Below, piece by piece: positions 6,697 to 14,792 of a stretch of DNA of 64,000 bases. The notes beneath the pieces were generated by a model that did no database searches, was not told the origin of the DNA, and saw only the letters and a program-made list of their open reading frames with translations. Position 1 is the first letter of the stretch. The number at the start of each line of letters is the position of its first letter. The translations under genes were made by a program, and so were the position numbers. The stretch is from JANQMY01 sp965228775 (lineage in GTDB: Bacteria > Pseudomonadota > Alphaproteobacteria > JANQMY01), in contig OZ245840.1 in the NCBI GenBank assembly GCA_965228775.1, positions 992,001-1,056,000 of the forward strand. The letters run 5' to 3'.

Positions 6697-7908
6697 ATGA
6701 CGACGTTCGAAATTATTCAAACGGATCGTGGCTTGATCAAAATGTGGACGCGAGGTGTCCCTGTCGAAGATGGTGCAAAAACGCAGTTAAAAAATATTGC
6801 GGGGCTGCCCTTCATCCACAGTCATGTGGCGGCAATGCCGGACGTTCATTTCGGACGCGGCGCAACGGTGGGCAGCGTGATTGCAACCAAAGGCGCCATC
6901 ATTCCTGCGGCTGTGGGCGTAGATATCGGCTGTGGCATGATGGCCGCACAAACCACGCTGACGGCAAACCAATTACCGGATAGCTTGGCGGGTCTGCGTT
7001 CCGCGATTGAGAAAACTGTTCCGCATGGGAATGGCCGGGGCGGCAATTGGGGCAATGTCCCTGACCGTGCCGCAAACCGTTTCCGGGAAAGCGGATTGGC
7101 TCAATCGCTTGAGGACTTGCGCGCCAAACATCCGCGTTTGGAAAAATCGAAAGCGCTGCCACAGCTTGGTACTTTGGGGGGCGGCAACCACTTCCTAGAG
7201 GTCTGTCTTGATGAAACAGACCACGTGTGGGTGATGCTGCACTCCGGGTCCCGGGGAATCGGCAACTTGATCGGACGGATGTTCATTGAAATGGCACGGC
7301 GGTCGATCGAGAAACGCTTCCTCGACCACTATCTGCCGGACAAAGACCTCTCCTACTTTGTGGAGGGCGAGGATGATTTGTTCGACGCATATGTGGAAGC
7401 TGTGGGCTGGGCACAAGCCTATGCCGCAATGAACCGGGAAATCATGATGGAGCGGACGCTCCACGTGATGCGCGGTTTGCTGCCGCCCTTCAAAACGGCC
7501 AAAACGGCGATCAACTGCCACCACAACTATGTGGAGCGGGAACATCACTTTGGCCACAATGTTTGGGTGACCCGGAAAGGGGCCGTCCGCGCCCGCGAGG
7601 GCGATCTCGGCATCATTCCGGGCAGCATGGGCGAACGGTCATTTATCGTGCGCGGTAAAGGCAATCCGCACTCATTCACCTCCTGCTCCCACGGGGCCGG
7701 TCGGGTGATGTCGCGGACGGAAGCCAAACGCCGCTTCACGGTGGAAGATCATGTGCGCGCCACCGAAGGTGTCGAATGCCGGAAAGACGCAAGCGTTATC
7801 GATGAAACGCCTGCGGCTTACAAAGACATCGACGCCGTGATGGCGGCTCAAGCCGATCTTGTGGACATCGTGCACACGCTGAAGCAAGTGCTGTGCGTGA
7901 AAGGATAA
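6697..7908 (+). CDS. rtcB: RtcB family RNA ligase
   Basis: 403 residues, the shorter bacterial RtcB form. RtcB joins RNA 2',3'-cyclic phosphate or 3'-phosphate ends to 5'-OH ends using GTP and Mn2+, in RNA repair or tRNA processing. Metal ligands are in place: GVDIGCG with D76 and C79, GGGNHFLEV, MLHSGSRGIGN and HHNYVERE, and the GTP-guanylation histidine in SCSHGAGR. AAGGAG lies 8 bases before the ATG. The gene is preceded by an intrinsic terminator and a second hairpin, suggesting transcriptional control, and followed by its own terminator. No RtcA, archease or PrfH gene is adjacent. Confidence 0.93.
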   Translation: MTTFEIIQTDRGLIKMWTRGVPVEDGAKTQLKNIAGLPFIHSHVAAMPDVHFGRGATVGSVIATKGAIIPAAVGVDIGCGMMAAQTTLTANQLPDSLAGLRSAIEKTVPHGNGRGGNWGNVPDRAANRFRESGLAQSLEDLRAKHPRLEKSKALPQLGTLGGGNHFLEVCLDETDHVWVMLHSGSRGIGNLIGRMFIEMARRSIEKRFLDHYLPDKDLSYFVEGEDDLFDAYVEAVGWAQAYAAMNREIMMERTLHVMRGLLPPFKTAKTAINCHHNYVEREHHFGHNVWVTRKGAVRAREGDLGIIPGSMGERSFIVRGKGNPHSFTSCSHGAGRVMSRTEAKRRFTVEDHVRATEGVECRKDASVIDETPAAYKDIDAVMAAQADLVDIVHTLKQVLCVKG

Positions 7909-7912
7909 ATAA

Positions 7913-7957
7913 GGCGTGATCATGTTTTCAAAACCATGATCACGCCACTGACTTTTT
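7913..7957 (+). terminator. Terminator of rtcB
   Basis: GGCGTGATCATG (7913-7924) pairs perfectly with CATGATCACGCC (7935-7946); a TTTTT tract follows at 7953-7957, displaced by a few bases. Confidence 0.7.
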
Positions 7958-8027
7958 GTTCTTCGCGCGGGCGGACGGTTAACCGGCTTCCACTTAACCT
8001 GGCCGCGCACCACCCCATCAGAAAAAG

Positions 8028-8058
8028 GATTTCAAAAGGGTCTGACCCTTTTGAAATC
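8028..8058. repeat. Perfect 15-base inverted repeat with one-base centre
   Basis: Arms GATTTCAAAAGGGTC (8028-8042) and GACCCTTTTGAAATC (8044-8058) are fully complementary around a single T. It lies between rtcB and the YjbR-family gene, and is not followed by a T-run. Confidence 0.8.
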
Positions 8059-8146
8059 ACAGCAACATGTTAAGTAGCTCTGGATCGTGGCGCATTTCTG
8101 TGAAAAGCTCTCGACAACGAACTTCAACAGATCGTAGCGCAGGTTC

Positions 8147-8491
8147 ATGGTCACGGAGAAAACAGTGCGCGATATCGCCCTCGCCTTTCCGGAGGCGGAA
8201 GAAAAAGGGCACTTCGACAAAGCATCCTTCCGTGTGCGCAACAAAATTTTCATGACGCTCAGTTCGGAAGAAGACGCCGTAACACTAAAACTCCCGCTCG
8301 ACTATCAACAGATGCTGGTGGAAAACGAGCCGGACCTGTTCTATCTCACAGGCTGGGCGCATCAGGGTTGGACCCGTGTGCGTCTGAAGAAAATTGGTAA
8401 GAAACATTTCCAGCATGTGGCAACCATCGCCTGGAAGAATGTCGCGCCGAAGCGTGTGGTAAAGACCTTCGAAGAGGCCGAAGGAAGATGA
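8147..8491 (+). CDS. MmcQ/YjbR family protein
   Basis: 114 residues, the full length of the YjbR/MmcQ family, whose fold resembles the CyaY/DNA-binding fold and whose role is not established. Typical features: a start helix TVRDIALAFPEAEEKGHFDKASFRVRNK, a central DAVTLKLPLDYQ strand pair, LFYLTGWAHQGWTRVRL, and a final helical segment ending KTFEEAEG. The last codons overlap the next gene by four bases (ATGA), so the two are translationally coupled. Confidence 0.85.
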   Translation: MVTEKTVRDIALAFPEAEEKGHFDKASFRVRNKIFMTLSSEEDAVTLKLPLDYQQMLVENEPDLFYLTGWAHQGWTRVRLKKIGKKHFQHVATIAWKNVAPKRVVKTFEEAEGR

Positions 8492-9081
8492 CCAAAGCAT
8501 CTCCCCTGCCCATGCGCCCGAAACGCTGGTTCGGGCATATCATGGAATGGTTCAATGCGCCGACGTATCGCTTAGCTCTTGACCTTATAGGAACCGGACC
8601 CGGCCGACGCGTCATGGAAATCGGGTTTGGGTCCGGCCGCTTGCTGGAGCTTCTTGCCCAAAGGGAGGGAGATGTTCATCTCGCAGGTATCGACCCAACA
8701 GAAGCTATGGTGAAAATGGCAAAAGAGCGTGCCTCGCTGCGCAAGCTTGGTGATCGACTAGACCTCCGCATTGGCACCGCAAGCTCTCTCCCTTGGAAGG
8801 AACACTCGTTCGATACGGTCACTGCGCTTCACAGCTTCCAGTTCTGGGAAGATCCGGCCAAGGGCTTGACGGAGGTTCAGCGTGTTCTGCGATCAAGCGG
8901 CCACTTGATCTTGATTCTGCGTAATCATGAAAAAGCTGCTCCCGATTGGCTGCCCAATCCGATTTCAAAATCAGGCGATGAGTTCAATGGCACGCTCCGC
9001 CTTCTGAAGGAGCTTGGTTTTACATCCGTAGAGGCAGCGGGTGCCGCCGGATCGAGCAAAGCGATCCTCGCAAAGGTCTAA
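8488..9081 (+). CDS. Class I SAM-dependent methyltransferase
   Basis: 197 residues. The SAM-binding motif I, VMEIGFGSGRLLELLA, is near residue 39-54; motif II acidic position is in LAGIDPTEAMVKMAKER; the post-motif region with DTVTALHSFQFWEDP and the LRSSGHLILILR strand complete a methyltransferase-11 fold. The substrate is unknown; small-molecule methylation is likely. Translation overlaps the upstream YjbR-family gene by four bases, and the stop overlaps the convergent PEP carboxylase-like gene by four bases. Confidence 0.85.
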   Translation: MTKASPLPMRPKRWFGHIMEWFNAPTYRLALDLIGTGPGRRVMEIGFGSGRLLELLAQREGDVHLAGIDPTEAMVKMAKERASLRKLGDRLDLRIGTASSLPWKEHSFDTVTALHSFQFWEDPAKGLTEVQRVLRSSGHLILILRNHEKAAPDWLPNPISKSGDEFNGTLRLLKELGFTSVEAAGAAGSSKAILAKV

Positions 9082-12023
9082 CCCACGGCTCCCGACAAAT
9101 AAGTGATCCCCACGCCCGCACGACGGCAGCGGTCATACCATTCGGCCATCGGTGTAATGACGTTCTTATGCACGGGCCCATACCCAGCCGCGTCTCCGTC
9201 GCCGTAGGTGGCCGGATCGCCAAAATCCAAAGGCCCACGCTTGGGATCAGACAGAGGGAACGCCCTCTGCAGCGCATCCGCCGCCGGCAGCACATCAATA
9301 TGCAGAAGTTCGTTCACAACATCGTCGATGGTAATCTCAGGGTCACTGCTGAATCGCGGTGTGCGGGCGGTCAGAAGCAATATCTCCTGAATCATGGCAA
9401 GCCTTACCGCATGGAGGAGATCCCGATCCATGAGGCACTCGTCATCCAACATAGCGATCGGATCGGACAGGTCTAACGCATCGAGAGACGCTTTCAGATT
9501 GATCATGTCGTAGACCAAATCCCGGAAGACGCGGTCAAGCCCAGCATAACGCTGGGTATCTGACAGAAGCCGCGCGATACGCTGCATTTGGGCCCGGCGG
9601 TCGGTCTTGCCCTCCACACGGGCACGCCGGAGCCAGAACATGGGACTCATGGTTTCCAAGTATCCGGAAACAACATCCATGGAACTCAGGCGATAGGCAT
9701 ATCGTACAAGCCGCATAAAGCGCTGACACGTTTCCGAGTGTTTGTAGATTTCGGCAAAATGATCCACATCTTTGCCGATCGCGTTGCCAACACCACCAAT
9801 ACTGTTTGAGAAAAACCCCATCTGCTGGAGAATGCCGTTATTCGGGATCGCGCGAATTTGCGACGGATGCCCTGCTTCGCTGGCGCCCCGCCCCTCATGC
9901 TGGCGCTTTGATTTCCGCGACCCGGTTGGATAAAGCAAGTTCGTGCCATAGACGGAAAGTAGTGTTGCGTAGTTCGGGTTTTCGAAAAGCTCCTGATTGT
10001 GCCGTGTCAAATTGATGAAGAACTCAAGACTAAAATCCGTATCGAGATAAAATTGGTCCGTCTTCGCACTTTCGATGCCCGCTTTCGTGACCGTGTCATG
10101 CCCGTGTTCGAACAACCGGGTCAAGACGCTGAACGAAAGCGTTCGGTTTCTAAAATAGACATAACCATCGCCGCCCTGAAAACTCACCTCTTGCTTGGCG
10201 CTAATGTTTTGCAGATCGAACTGAAGCCGCGTGGCAGGCGAAGACACATGCGAAAGCCGGTCGCTAAAGCTGATGGGGTGCGCCCCGCGGCCAATGGACT
10301 CTCCGTGGGTATCGAACAGCACCAGCTGAACATCGCTCATTTTATGCTCAGAAAGCACATTGGCCAGCTTGATTTTGAGCCGTTCCACCGCAAGAGATGC
10401 CGCCACCTGCCCCACATAGCGGCCGGCATCGGAGTAACCGGTCTGAATGCACAAGCGGCCCCGTTTCTGGACATATGTTCGATAGTGCTCATTTGCCAGC
10501 AGTTCCCCGATGATGGCGTGGCCGTGTTCCAGCGCCGTGGAGGTTTCGAACAAAGGCGAGATATCCACCATGTCCTCCACATCAAACAGCCGCGCAAGAT
10601 AGAGGGCTGCAAGAACAGCAAACGAGGTTTCACATTCCGCAATCAAGAACCGGATCGGTGTTTCGCTGTCCACATATCTCTTGATCTGCGCCAACAGCAT
10701 AAACAATCGGCGCGCGGACATTTTTTCCGCCGCCACACTGCCCATATTTGTCTGAACCGGCTGCACTCGATCCAACAACCGGGTGAGCGCACGCAGGTAA
10801 GTGCGGCGGTTCCCCTTATCGTCCGGCGACGTATCGAGAGCAACTTCCTGACTCAGTGCGTTGAAAAGCTGTGAGGCGTTCAGCCGGAAATGGGTATGCG
10901 CCATGCCCAAGCCAAGATTGGCCACCTGCGCCTTCAGCACAATGAGCTGTTTGAGTACCTCTTTTTCTTGCTGGAGTTCGATCGCCGCCTCCAGCCGGCG
11001 CACCAGAGAACTGGGCGTGGTCAGGCGTTCACTCTTGTTTTCAGATAAGCGCTGCCCCAACGCCGCAACGCCTTCCATATCGCTGCCGTCGTCGGGCACC
11101 GCTGCTTTGTCCTTTTCCGCCACTTTCAAGGCCAGCGACAGGCGTTCCTGCAGATCAATCAATGGCAAGGCGGGCGCATCTCCGGAAACCTGTCCGCAGA
11201 TTTCGGCAACCCGGTCCCGGTAATGAGAAATCTGCCGCACGGTGCTTTCCAGGCGCGCTTTGTAAGTGGTGTTCCAACCGATATCACGCCGGCCGTCCAA
11301 GTCGAATCCAACCCAGCTGGCAATGGTGATTAGCCTGGGGCAGATGGTGGTCCAATCGTCCGGATACAGTTCCTGAGTGACATCGATTGCGCATTCGTAA
11401 AGCGTGCGCAGAGAACAGTTTATTTCCTCGACTGCCACATAGGACTGGGCCAGTTCCGACTGCAGATCGATCCCCTGTGGCGTCCCGTGGGGTATCAAAC
11501 CTGTACGTTCCAAAATCTCATCACGCGCTTTGTCCGACAGCGGACTACCGTCCCGCGCGCACTCAACCGCCAGATCCGCGATGTCTTGCGACGCAACTTC
11601 CGTCATGCAAAAAGTGGGGTGGGCGGTGATCACGAGCCCCATCCATTCTTTAGCAAGCGCTGCTTGGAATGAAGCAGAATCCAGTTTCTTGCCGTCCACG
11701 GATTTGGCAAGGCTGCGAAAGCGATCTGAAATCGCCTCTTTATTAGCTTCAGCGTCGGTTTCGCCCACATAGGCGCCAAGCTTCTTGGACCGAAACAGAA
11801 AGGCGCGCGCAACCAGATACTGGACCAGATTCTCTAGATCACAATCGTCGAGGTCTCCCTGATCGACGCGGTCGCTGATGCTCAGGGCCAGCGCATCCAC
11901 CGGATTGTGAAGAGGGTTGGGGCTCGTCGATGTGAGTTCCGATTTGAGCTTTGCCCGAAGCGCTTCAGCATCAGGAAAAAACTTGGCAAGTTCTTTTGTC
12001 AAATCGGAACGGGCTGGCGGCAT
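9078..12023 (-). CDS. Divergent phosphoenolpyruvate carboxylase family protein
   Basis: 981 residues, full PEPC length. PEPC adds bicarbonate to PEP to give oxaloacetate. Conserved here: TAHPT with H135 (E. coli H138), metal ligands E493 in PLFET and D532 in GYSD, R579 in IGRG (E. coli R587), GSRKSKR and IRAIP. Changed: the normally invariant FHGRGG block reads F570-D-T-H-G-E575, so the equivalents of H579 and R581 are Asp and His; TAHPTE is TAHPTF; the C-terminus ends SGAVG instead of the usual NTG. The family assignment is safe, but carboxylase activity is not. It follows cbpM with a 69-base gap containing a hairpin. Confidence 0.8.
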   Translation of the reverse strand: MPPARSDLTKELAKFFPDAEALRAKLKSELTSTSPNPLHNPVDALALSISDRVDQGDLDDCDLENLVQYLVARAFLFRSKKLGAYVGETDAEANKEAISDRFRSLAKSVDGKKLDSASFQAALAKEWMGLVITAHPTFCMTEVASQDIADLAVECARDGSPLSDKARDEILERTGLIPHGTPQGIDLQSELAQSYVAVEEINCSLRTLYECAIDVTQELYPDDWTTICPRLITIASWVGFDLDGRRDIGWNTTYKARLESTVRQISHYRDRVAEICGQVSGDAPALPLIDLQERLSLALKVAEKDKAAVPDDGSDMEGVAALGQRLSENKSERLTTPSSLVRRLEAAIELQQEKEVLKQLIVLKAQVANLGLGMAHTHFRLNASQLFNALSQEVALDTSPDDKGNRRTYLRALTRLLDRVQPVQTNMGSVAAEKMSARRLFMLLAQIKRYVDSETPIRFLIAECETSFAVLAALYLARLFDVEDMVDISPLFETSTALEHGHAIIGELLANEHYRTYVQKRGRLCIQTGYSDAGRYVGQVAASLAVERLKIKLANVLSEHKMSDVQLVLFDTHGESIGRGAHPISFSDRLSHVSSPATRLQFDLQNISAKQEVSFQGGDGYVYFRNRTLSFSVLTRLFEHGHDTVTKAGIESAKTDQFYLDTDFSLEFFINLTRHNQELFENPNYATLLSVYGTNLLYPTGSRKSKRQHEGRGASEAGHPSQIRAIPNNGILQQMGFFSNSIGGVGNAIGKDVDHFAEIYKHSETCQRFMRLVRYAYRLSSMDVVSGYLETMSPMFWLRRARVEGKTDRRAQMQRIARLLSDTQRYAGLDRVFRDLVYDMINLKASLDALDLSDPIAMLDDECLMDRDLLHAVRLAMIQEILLLTARTPRFSSDPEITIDDVVNELLHIDVLPAADALQRAFPLSDPKRGPLDFGDPATYGDGDAAGYGPVHKNVITPMAEWYDRCRRAGVGITYLSGAVG

Positions 12024-12074
12024 ATACCCCTCTTGGCAATGATGATGTCAACGGGTGCAGCGCGCCCGGCTCGC

Positions 12075-12091
12075 CGCCGAAAATTTCGGCG
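12075..12091. other. Short palindrome between cbpM and the PEPC-like gene
   Basis: CGCCGAAA and TTTCGGCG are perfect arms around one A, directly after the cbpM stop. It could be an operator or a weak attenuator; no T-run follows on the minus strand. Confidence 0.35.
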
Positions 12092-12092
12092 C

Positions 12093-12446
12093 TTAGTTCT
12101 GAAGACTTATCTGGCGAATGGTCTCGACGATCTTGGTTCGAACATCCGGACCTTGAGTTTGAATGGATTTTGCCAGTGTGTCGAGGTCGTTCCGCAACGT
12201 GTGAACCTGTTCCACAAGCGACAGAATGACCGGCACAGCTTCATCATTTACCCGCATGTCATGGCGCAGATCCGCAATAAACTGGGCGCGCGCCACATCC
12301 ACTTTCAGGAAAATGAATTGAGCGGCACCAGAAGCAGGTTTTTCCTGTGGCCTGATCCATCCGGCCTCGACGAATTCAAAAAGTTCGTCACGCGACAAAT
12401 CCGGAATGAGACGTAAGACTTCTTCTTCTGTAAACATGAGCTTCAT
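12093..12446 (-). CDS. cbpM: CbpM-like modulator of the CbpA co-chaperone
   Basis: 117 residues. The N-terminal MerR-like helical segment MFTEEEVLRLIPDLSRDELFEFVEAGWIRPQ and the helical C-terminal part with DLRHDMRVNDEAVPVILSLV match CbpM, which binds the J domain of CbpA and dampens its stimulation of DnaK. The ATG overlaps the CbpA stop by four bases (ATGA), the arrangement expected for a coupled pair. A longer frame exists upstream but would lie inside cbpA. There is no signal for independent transcription. Confidence 0.85.
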   Translation of the reverse strand: MKLMFTEEEVLRLIPDLSRDELFEFVEAGWIRPQEKPASGAAQFIFLKVDVARAQFIADLRHDMRVNDEAVPVILSLVEQVHTLRNDLDTLAKSIQTQGPDVRTKIVETIRQISLQN

Positions 12447-13345
12447 CCCCAATCGCGGCGGGGGTATTGCGGATACTGTTCCCGCCACTCCTGTAAGAAC
12501 GCTTTTAGTTTATCATCTGGCTGGTCCGGCAGAACCACTTTTAGCCGGACAAACTGATCTCCTTTGCCGCCAACGCCCTTGCCTTTCAGACGCAAGACAG
12601 CACCATTGTTAGAGCCGGGAGGAACCGACAGGGTAACCGACCCATCGATTGTCGGCACGTCCACCTTAGCGCCCAACACAGCTTCATCCAGAGAGACCGG
12701 CACATCAATTCGTATGTTGTTTCCGTCCCGCTCAAACAAAGGATGGGACGACACAGTAATTGTTACAAAGGCATCCCCCGGCGGGCCGCCATTCATGCCA
12801 GGCCCCCCTTTGCCCTTTAGGCGCAGCGATTGACCGTCCTTGATCCCGGCAGGCAGGGAAATGTCCAACGAGATACCATCCGGCATGGTGACTCTTTTCT
12901 TGGCGCCGCGTGCAGCATCCAAAAAATCCACGGACAACTGATATTGAGCATCTTGACCGGGGATGGGGATCGTTCGCCCCCCTGCCCGTCCGCGCCTGCC
13001 GAAAAACGACGAGAAGATATCGCCAAGATCGTCCGTTTCCGAACTGCCTTCATAGACATTGTAAGCGTAACGCGGATCTTGCCCGGCATAATCCCTGTAA
13101 TACTGGCGCTGCTGCTGTTCCGCCCCGGAGGCGTCGATCTCACCAGCGTCGAACTTTTTCCGTTTGTCCGGATCGCCCAAAATATCGTAAGCGAGGGAAA
13201 CTTCCTTGAAGCGCTCCTCGGCTGTTTGGTTATCCGTGTTCAGATCCGGGTGATACTTTTTGGCAAGCGCACGGTAGGCTTTACGAATTTCCTCGTCGCT
13301 TGCCGTCTTGGCCACGCCTAAAATGCTGTATGGGTCCTTTGCCAC
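12443..13345 (-). CDS. cbpA: DnaJ-class co-chaperone, CbpA type
   Basis: 300 residues. The J domain is at 4-68 with H32-P33-D34 in the loop, which stimulates DnaK ATPase. A Gly/Phe-containing linker with SSFFGRRGRAGGR follows, then the two-part DnaJ C-terminal substrate domain from about residue 110 (GKGGPGMNGGPPGDAFV, then GKGVGGKGD). The zinc-finger domain of true DnaJ is absent, which marks this as CbpA. The overlapping cbpM downstream supports the call. It probably acts on misfolded proteins in the cytoplasm. Confidence 0.92.
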   Translation of the reverse strand: MAKDPYSILGVAKTASDEEIRKAYRALAKKYHPDLNTDNQTAEERFKEVSLAYDILGDPDKRKKFDAGEIDASGAEQQQRQYYRDYAGQDPRYAYNVYEGSSETDDLGDIFSSFFGRRGRAGGRTIPIPGQDAQYQLSVDFLDAARGAKKRVTMPDGISLDISLPAGIKDGQSLRLKGKGGPGMNGGPPGDAFVTITVSSHPLFERDGNNIRIDVPVSLDEAVLGAKVDVPTIDGSVTLSVPPGSNNGAVLRLKGKGVGGKGDQFVRLKVVLPDQPDDKLKAFLQEWREQYPQYPRRDWG

Positions 13346-13420
13346 GCCAATGCCTAAGTCAGTTTAAAGAAGCACATCCCTCAAACATCGAGATTTTGGC
13401 CGCCGGATTCAAGGCTTATT

Positions 13421-14209
13421 TCAATCGAGGAGACGCTCACGCAGGCTTTGACGCATGCGGTCCGATACATTGAGCGGCCCAGTCAAATAATCATCCAAAG
13501 ACCCATATTCAGCATCAATCGCATCAAACGCCGCTTGGATATACTCATGGCGGGCCTCGAACAAAGCGTCTTCCAATTCAACATCAAAATCCACGCCATC
13601 CGGAATCAGCTGCGCTCTCCGGTTTGTACGATAATCATCGTCCAAGAACCGGTTCGTCAGCTTGTAGTCGTGAAGGATGGTTTCTTGCGGCACGCCCAGG
13701 GCATGAAGCACCAAGGCACAGGCGACACCGGTTCGATCCTTGCCGGCTGCACAATGGATAAGAGCGGCCCCTTCGGATTGCCCATCCAGGTGGTCAAACA
13801 ATGCATTGTACTGATGGGCATGGGTAATCACAAACGCATGGTATGATTCTTTGATGCCTTTCACGAATTCCTCAGCCGTCAGACTTCTCAGATAGGCTTC
13901 AAGATCGAAACCCTCACCCCGCACCACATCCCGCCCATGGATCGAAAGCGGAATAACGGAAGGCCCATTCTCCGGTAAACGGCTGGGATAGGTTGCGCGC
14001 TCATCATCCGTACGAAGATCGTAGATGCGCTGGATCTCCAGGGTCTCGATTTTCTCGTGATCCTTATCCGTAAGGTCCGCAAGCGTGCCTGAGCGGAAAA
14101 CCCTGCGCCACTTCACCTTCCGTCCGTCTTCCGTCTCATAGCCACCAAGGTCCCGAAAATTGGGCGTCCCGTCGAGTGGAATGTGGCGTTTATCGGCAGC
14201 TGTATTCAT
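13421..14209 (-). CDS. Tyrosine/dual-specificity protein phosphatase
   Basis: 262 residues, of the bacterial Y-phosphatase family related to MptpB and LipA. The phosphatase loop is IHCAAGKDRTG, with C153 as nucleophile and R159 for phosphate binding (C-x5-R). The N-terminal GTPNFRDLGGY and RSGTLADLT segments are diagnostic for this subfamily. The K after the loop glycine is common in members with lipid or broad phosphate specificity, so the substrate could be a phosphoinositide or a phosphoprotein. AAGGAG precedes the chosen ATG; the longer upstream frame has no ribosome site. No partner kinase lies nearby. Confidence 0.88.
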   Translation of the reverse strand: MNTAADKRHIPLDGTPNFRDLGGYETEDGRKVKWRRVFRSGTLADLTDKDHEKIETLEIQRIYDLRTDDERATYPSRLPENGPSVIPLSIHGRDVVRGEGFDLEAYLRSLTAEEFVKGIKESYHAFVITHAHQYNALFDHLDGQSEGAALIHCAAGKDRTGVACALVLHALGVPQETILHDYKLTNRFLDDDYRTNRRAQLIPDGVDFDVELEDALFEARHEYIQAAFDAIDAEYGSLDDYLTGPLNVSDRMRQSLRERLLD

Positions 14210-14414
14210 GTGGATCTCCTTACGGGATAGATCGGACCTGTCACTATCTTGGAATGTGGGGAAGCGGCGACTCATTTTGGAAGCATAGGGGTGGCATGTG
14301 ATGATTGAGAGACAAATATGTCGGCGGCATGGCAAGGGCTGCCGGTTCGAAAGATCCAGCATTGTAAACACGCCCTTAACTGAGTGAACATTGTCAAATT
14401 CCGTAGCGGAATGT

Positions 14415-14443
14415 TTGACTCAACAGGGGGCCGGAAGTAGACT
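14415..14443 (+). promoter_or_regulatory. Sigma70-type promoter of an orphan transcription unit
   Basis: TTGACT (14415-14420) and TAGACT (14438-14443) with a 17-base spacer, on the plus strand between two minus-strand genes. Predicted transcription start is about 14450. Confidence 0.5.
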
Positions 14444-14481
14444 TAGAGGCAGTCAACACCCACAGATGGGAGGTTAGAAAA

Positions 14482-14508
14482 ATGACCCCTCCTGACCAGG
14501 CACACTGA
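14482..14508 (+). CDS. Possible 8-residue leader peptide MTPPDQAH
   Basis: A tiny frame of eight codons plus TGA, with GGGAGG (14468-14473) at ideal distance from the ATG and a promoter 40 bases further up. The transcript continues about 170 nt through a GTGCGA/TCGCAC stem to an intrinsic terminator. No plus-strand gene follows that it could regulate in cis, so this may be a small RNA with an incidental start codon, a dual-function RNA, or the relic of a longer gene. Two consecutive Pro codons could slow ribosomes. Confidence 0.3.
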   Translation: MTPPDQAH

Positions 14509-14628
14509 CCAGCGCAAGCTGATCCAAGACAATTTTACTCATTAGCATTTCGCGTGCGATCACGTCGCACAACTTTGAAAGACTCGGTTCAATAGCCGGG
14601 TGGCCATGAGATATGCGCCATAGAAGCA

Positions 14629-14674
14629 GGCCTCGCCGCGCCTAAAGAACGCGGTCGAGGCCGTTTGTGTTTTT
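14629..14674 (+). terminator. Intrinsic terminator of the orphan unit
   Basis: GGCCTCG-CCGCG (14629-14640) pairs with CGCGG-T-CGAGGCC (14650-14662), one bulged T, then GTTTGTGTTTTT. The T-run is on the plus strand only, so it does not serve the flanking minus-strand genes. Confidence 0.7.
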
Positions 14675-14726
14675 GCTCTGCGTACGAATAAATGATGTGA
14701 TCCAGAGCAACTCGTTAGGAGCATGC

Positions 14727-14772
14727 AATTCTGGATCGCCACGCCCGCCAGAGCGGGCTCGCGATGACGACT
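14727..14772. repeat. Fragment of dispersed intergenic repeat
   Basis: CTGGATCGCCACGCCCGC-CAGA-GCGGGCTCGCGATGACG has the shape of the proteobacterial intergenic repeat family, with CGCCCGC/GCGGGC stem arms. Confidence 0.5.
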
Positions 14773-14792
14773 CAAACAATTTCGGAAGCACT

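Noticed and set aside
9999..10874. 291-codon plus-strand frame inside the PEPC-like gene
   Set aside because: Antisense shadow of a gene with clear family motifs; no independent support.
13421..14371. Longer phosphatase start (14371)
   Set aside because: AAGGAG stands before the ATG at 14209; the extension is not family sequence.
14450..14674. tRNA or 6S RNA in the orphan unit
   Set aside because: No T-arm GGTTCRA motif with matching stem, and no 6S-type closing stem plus central bubble.
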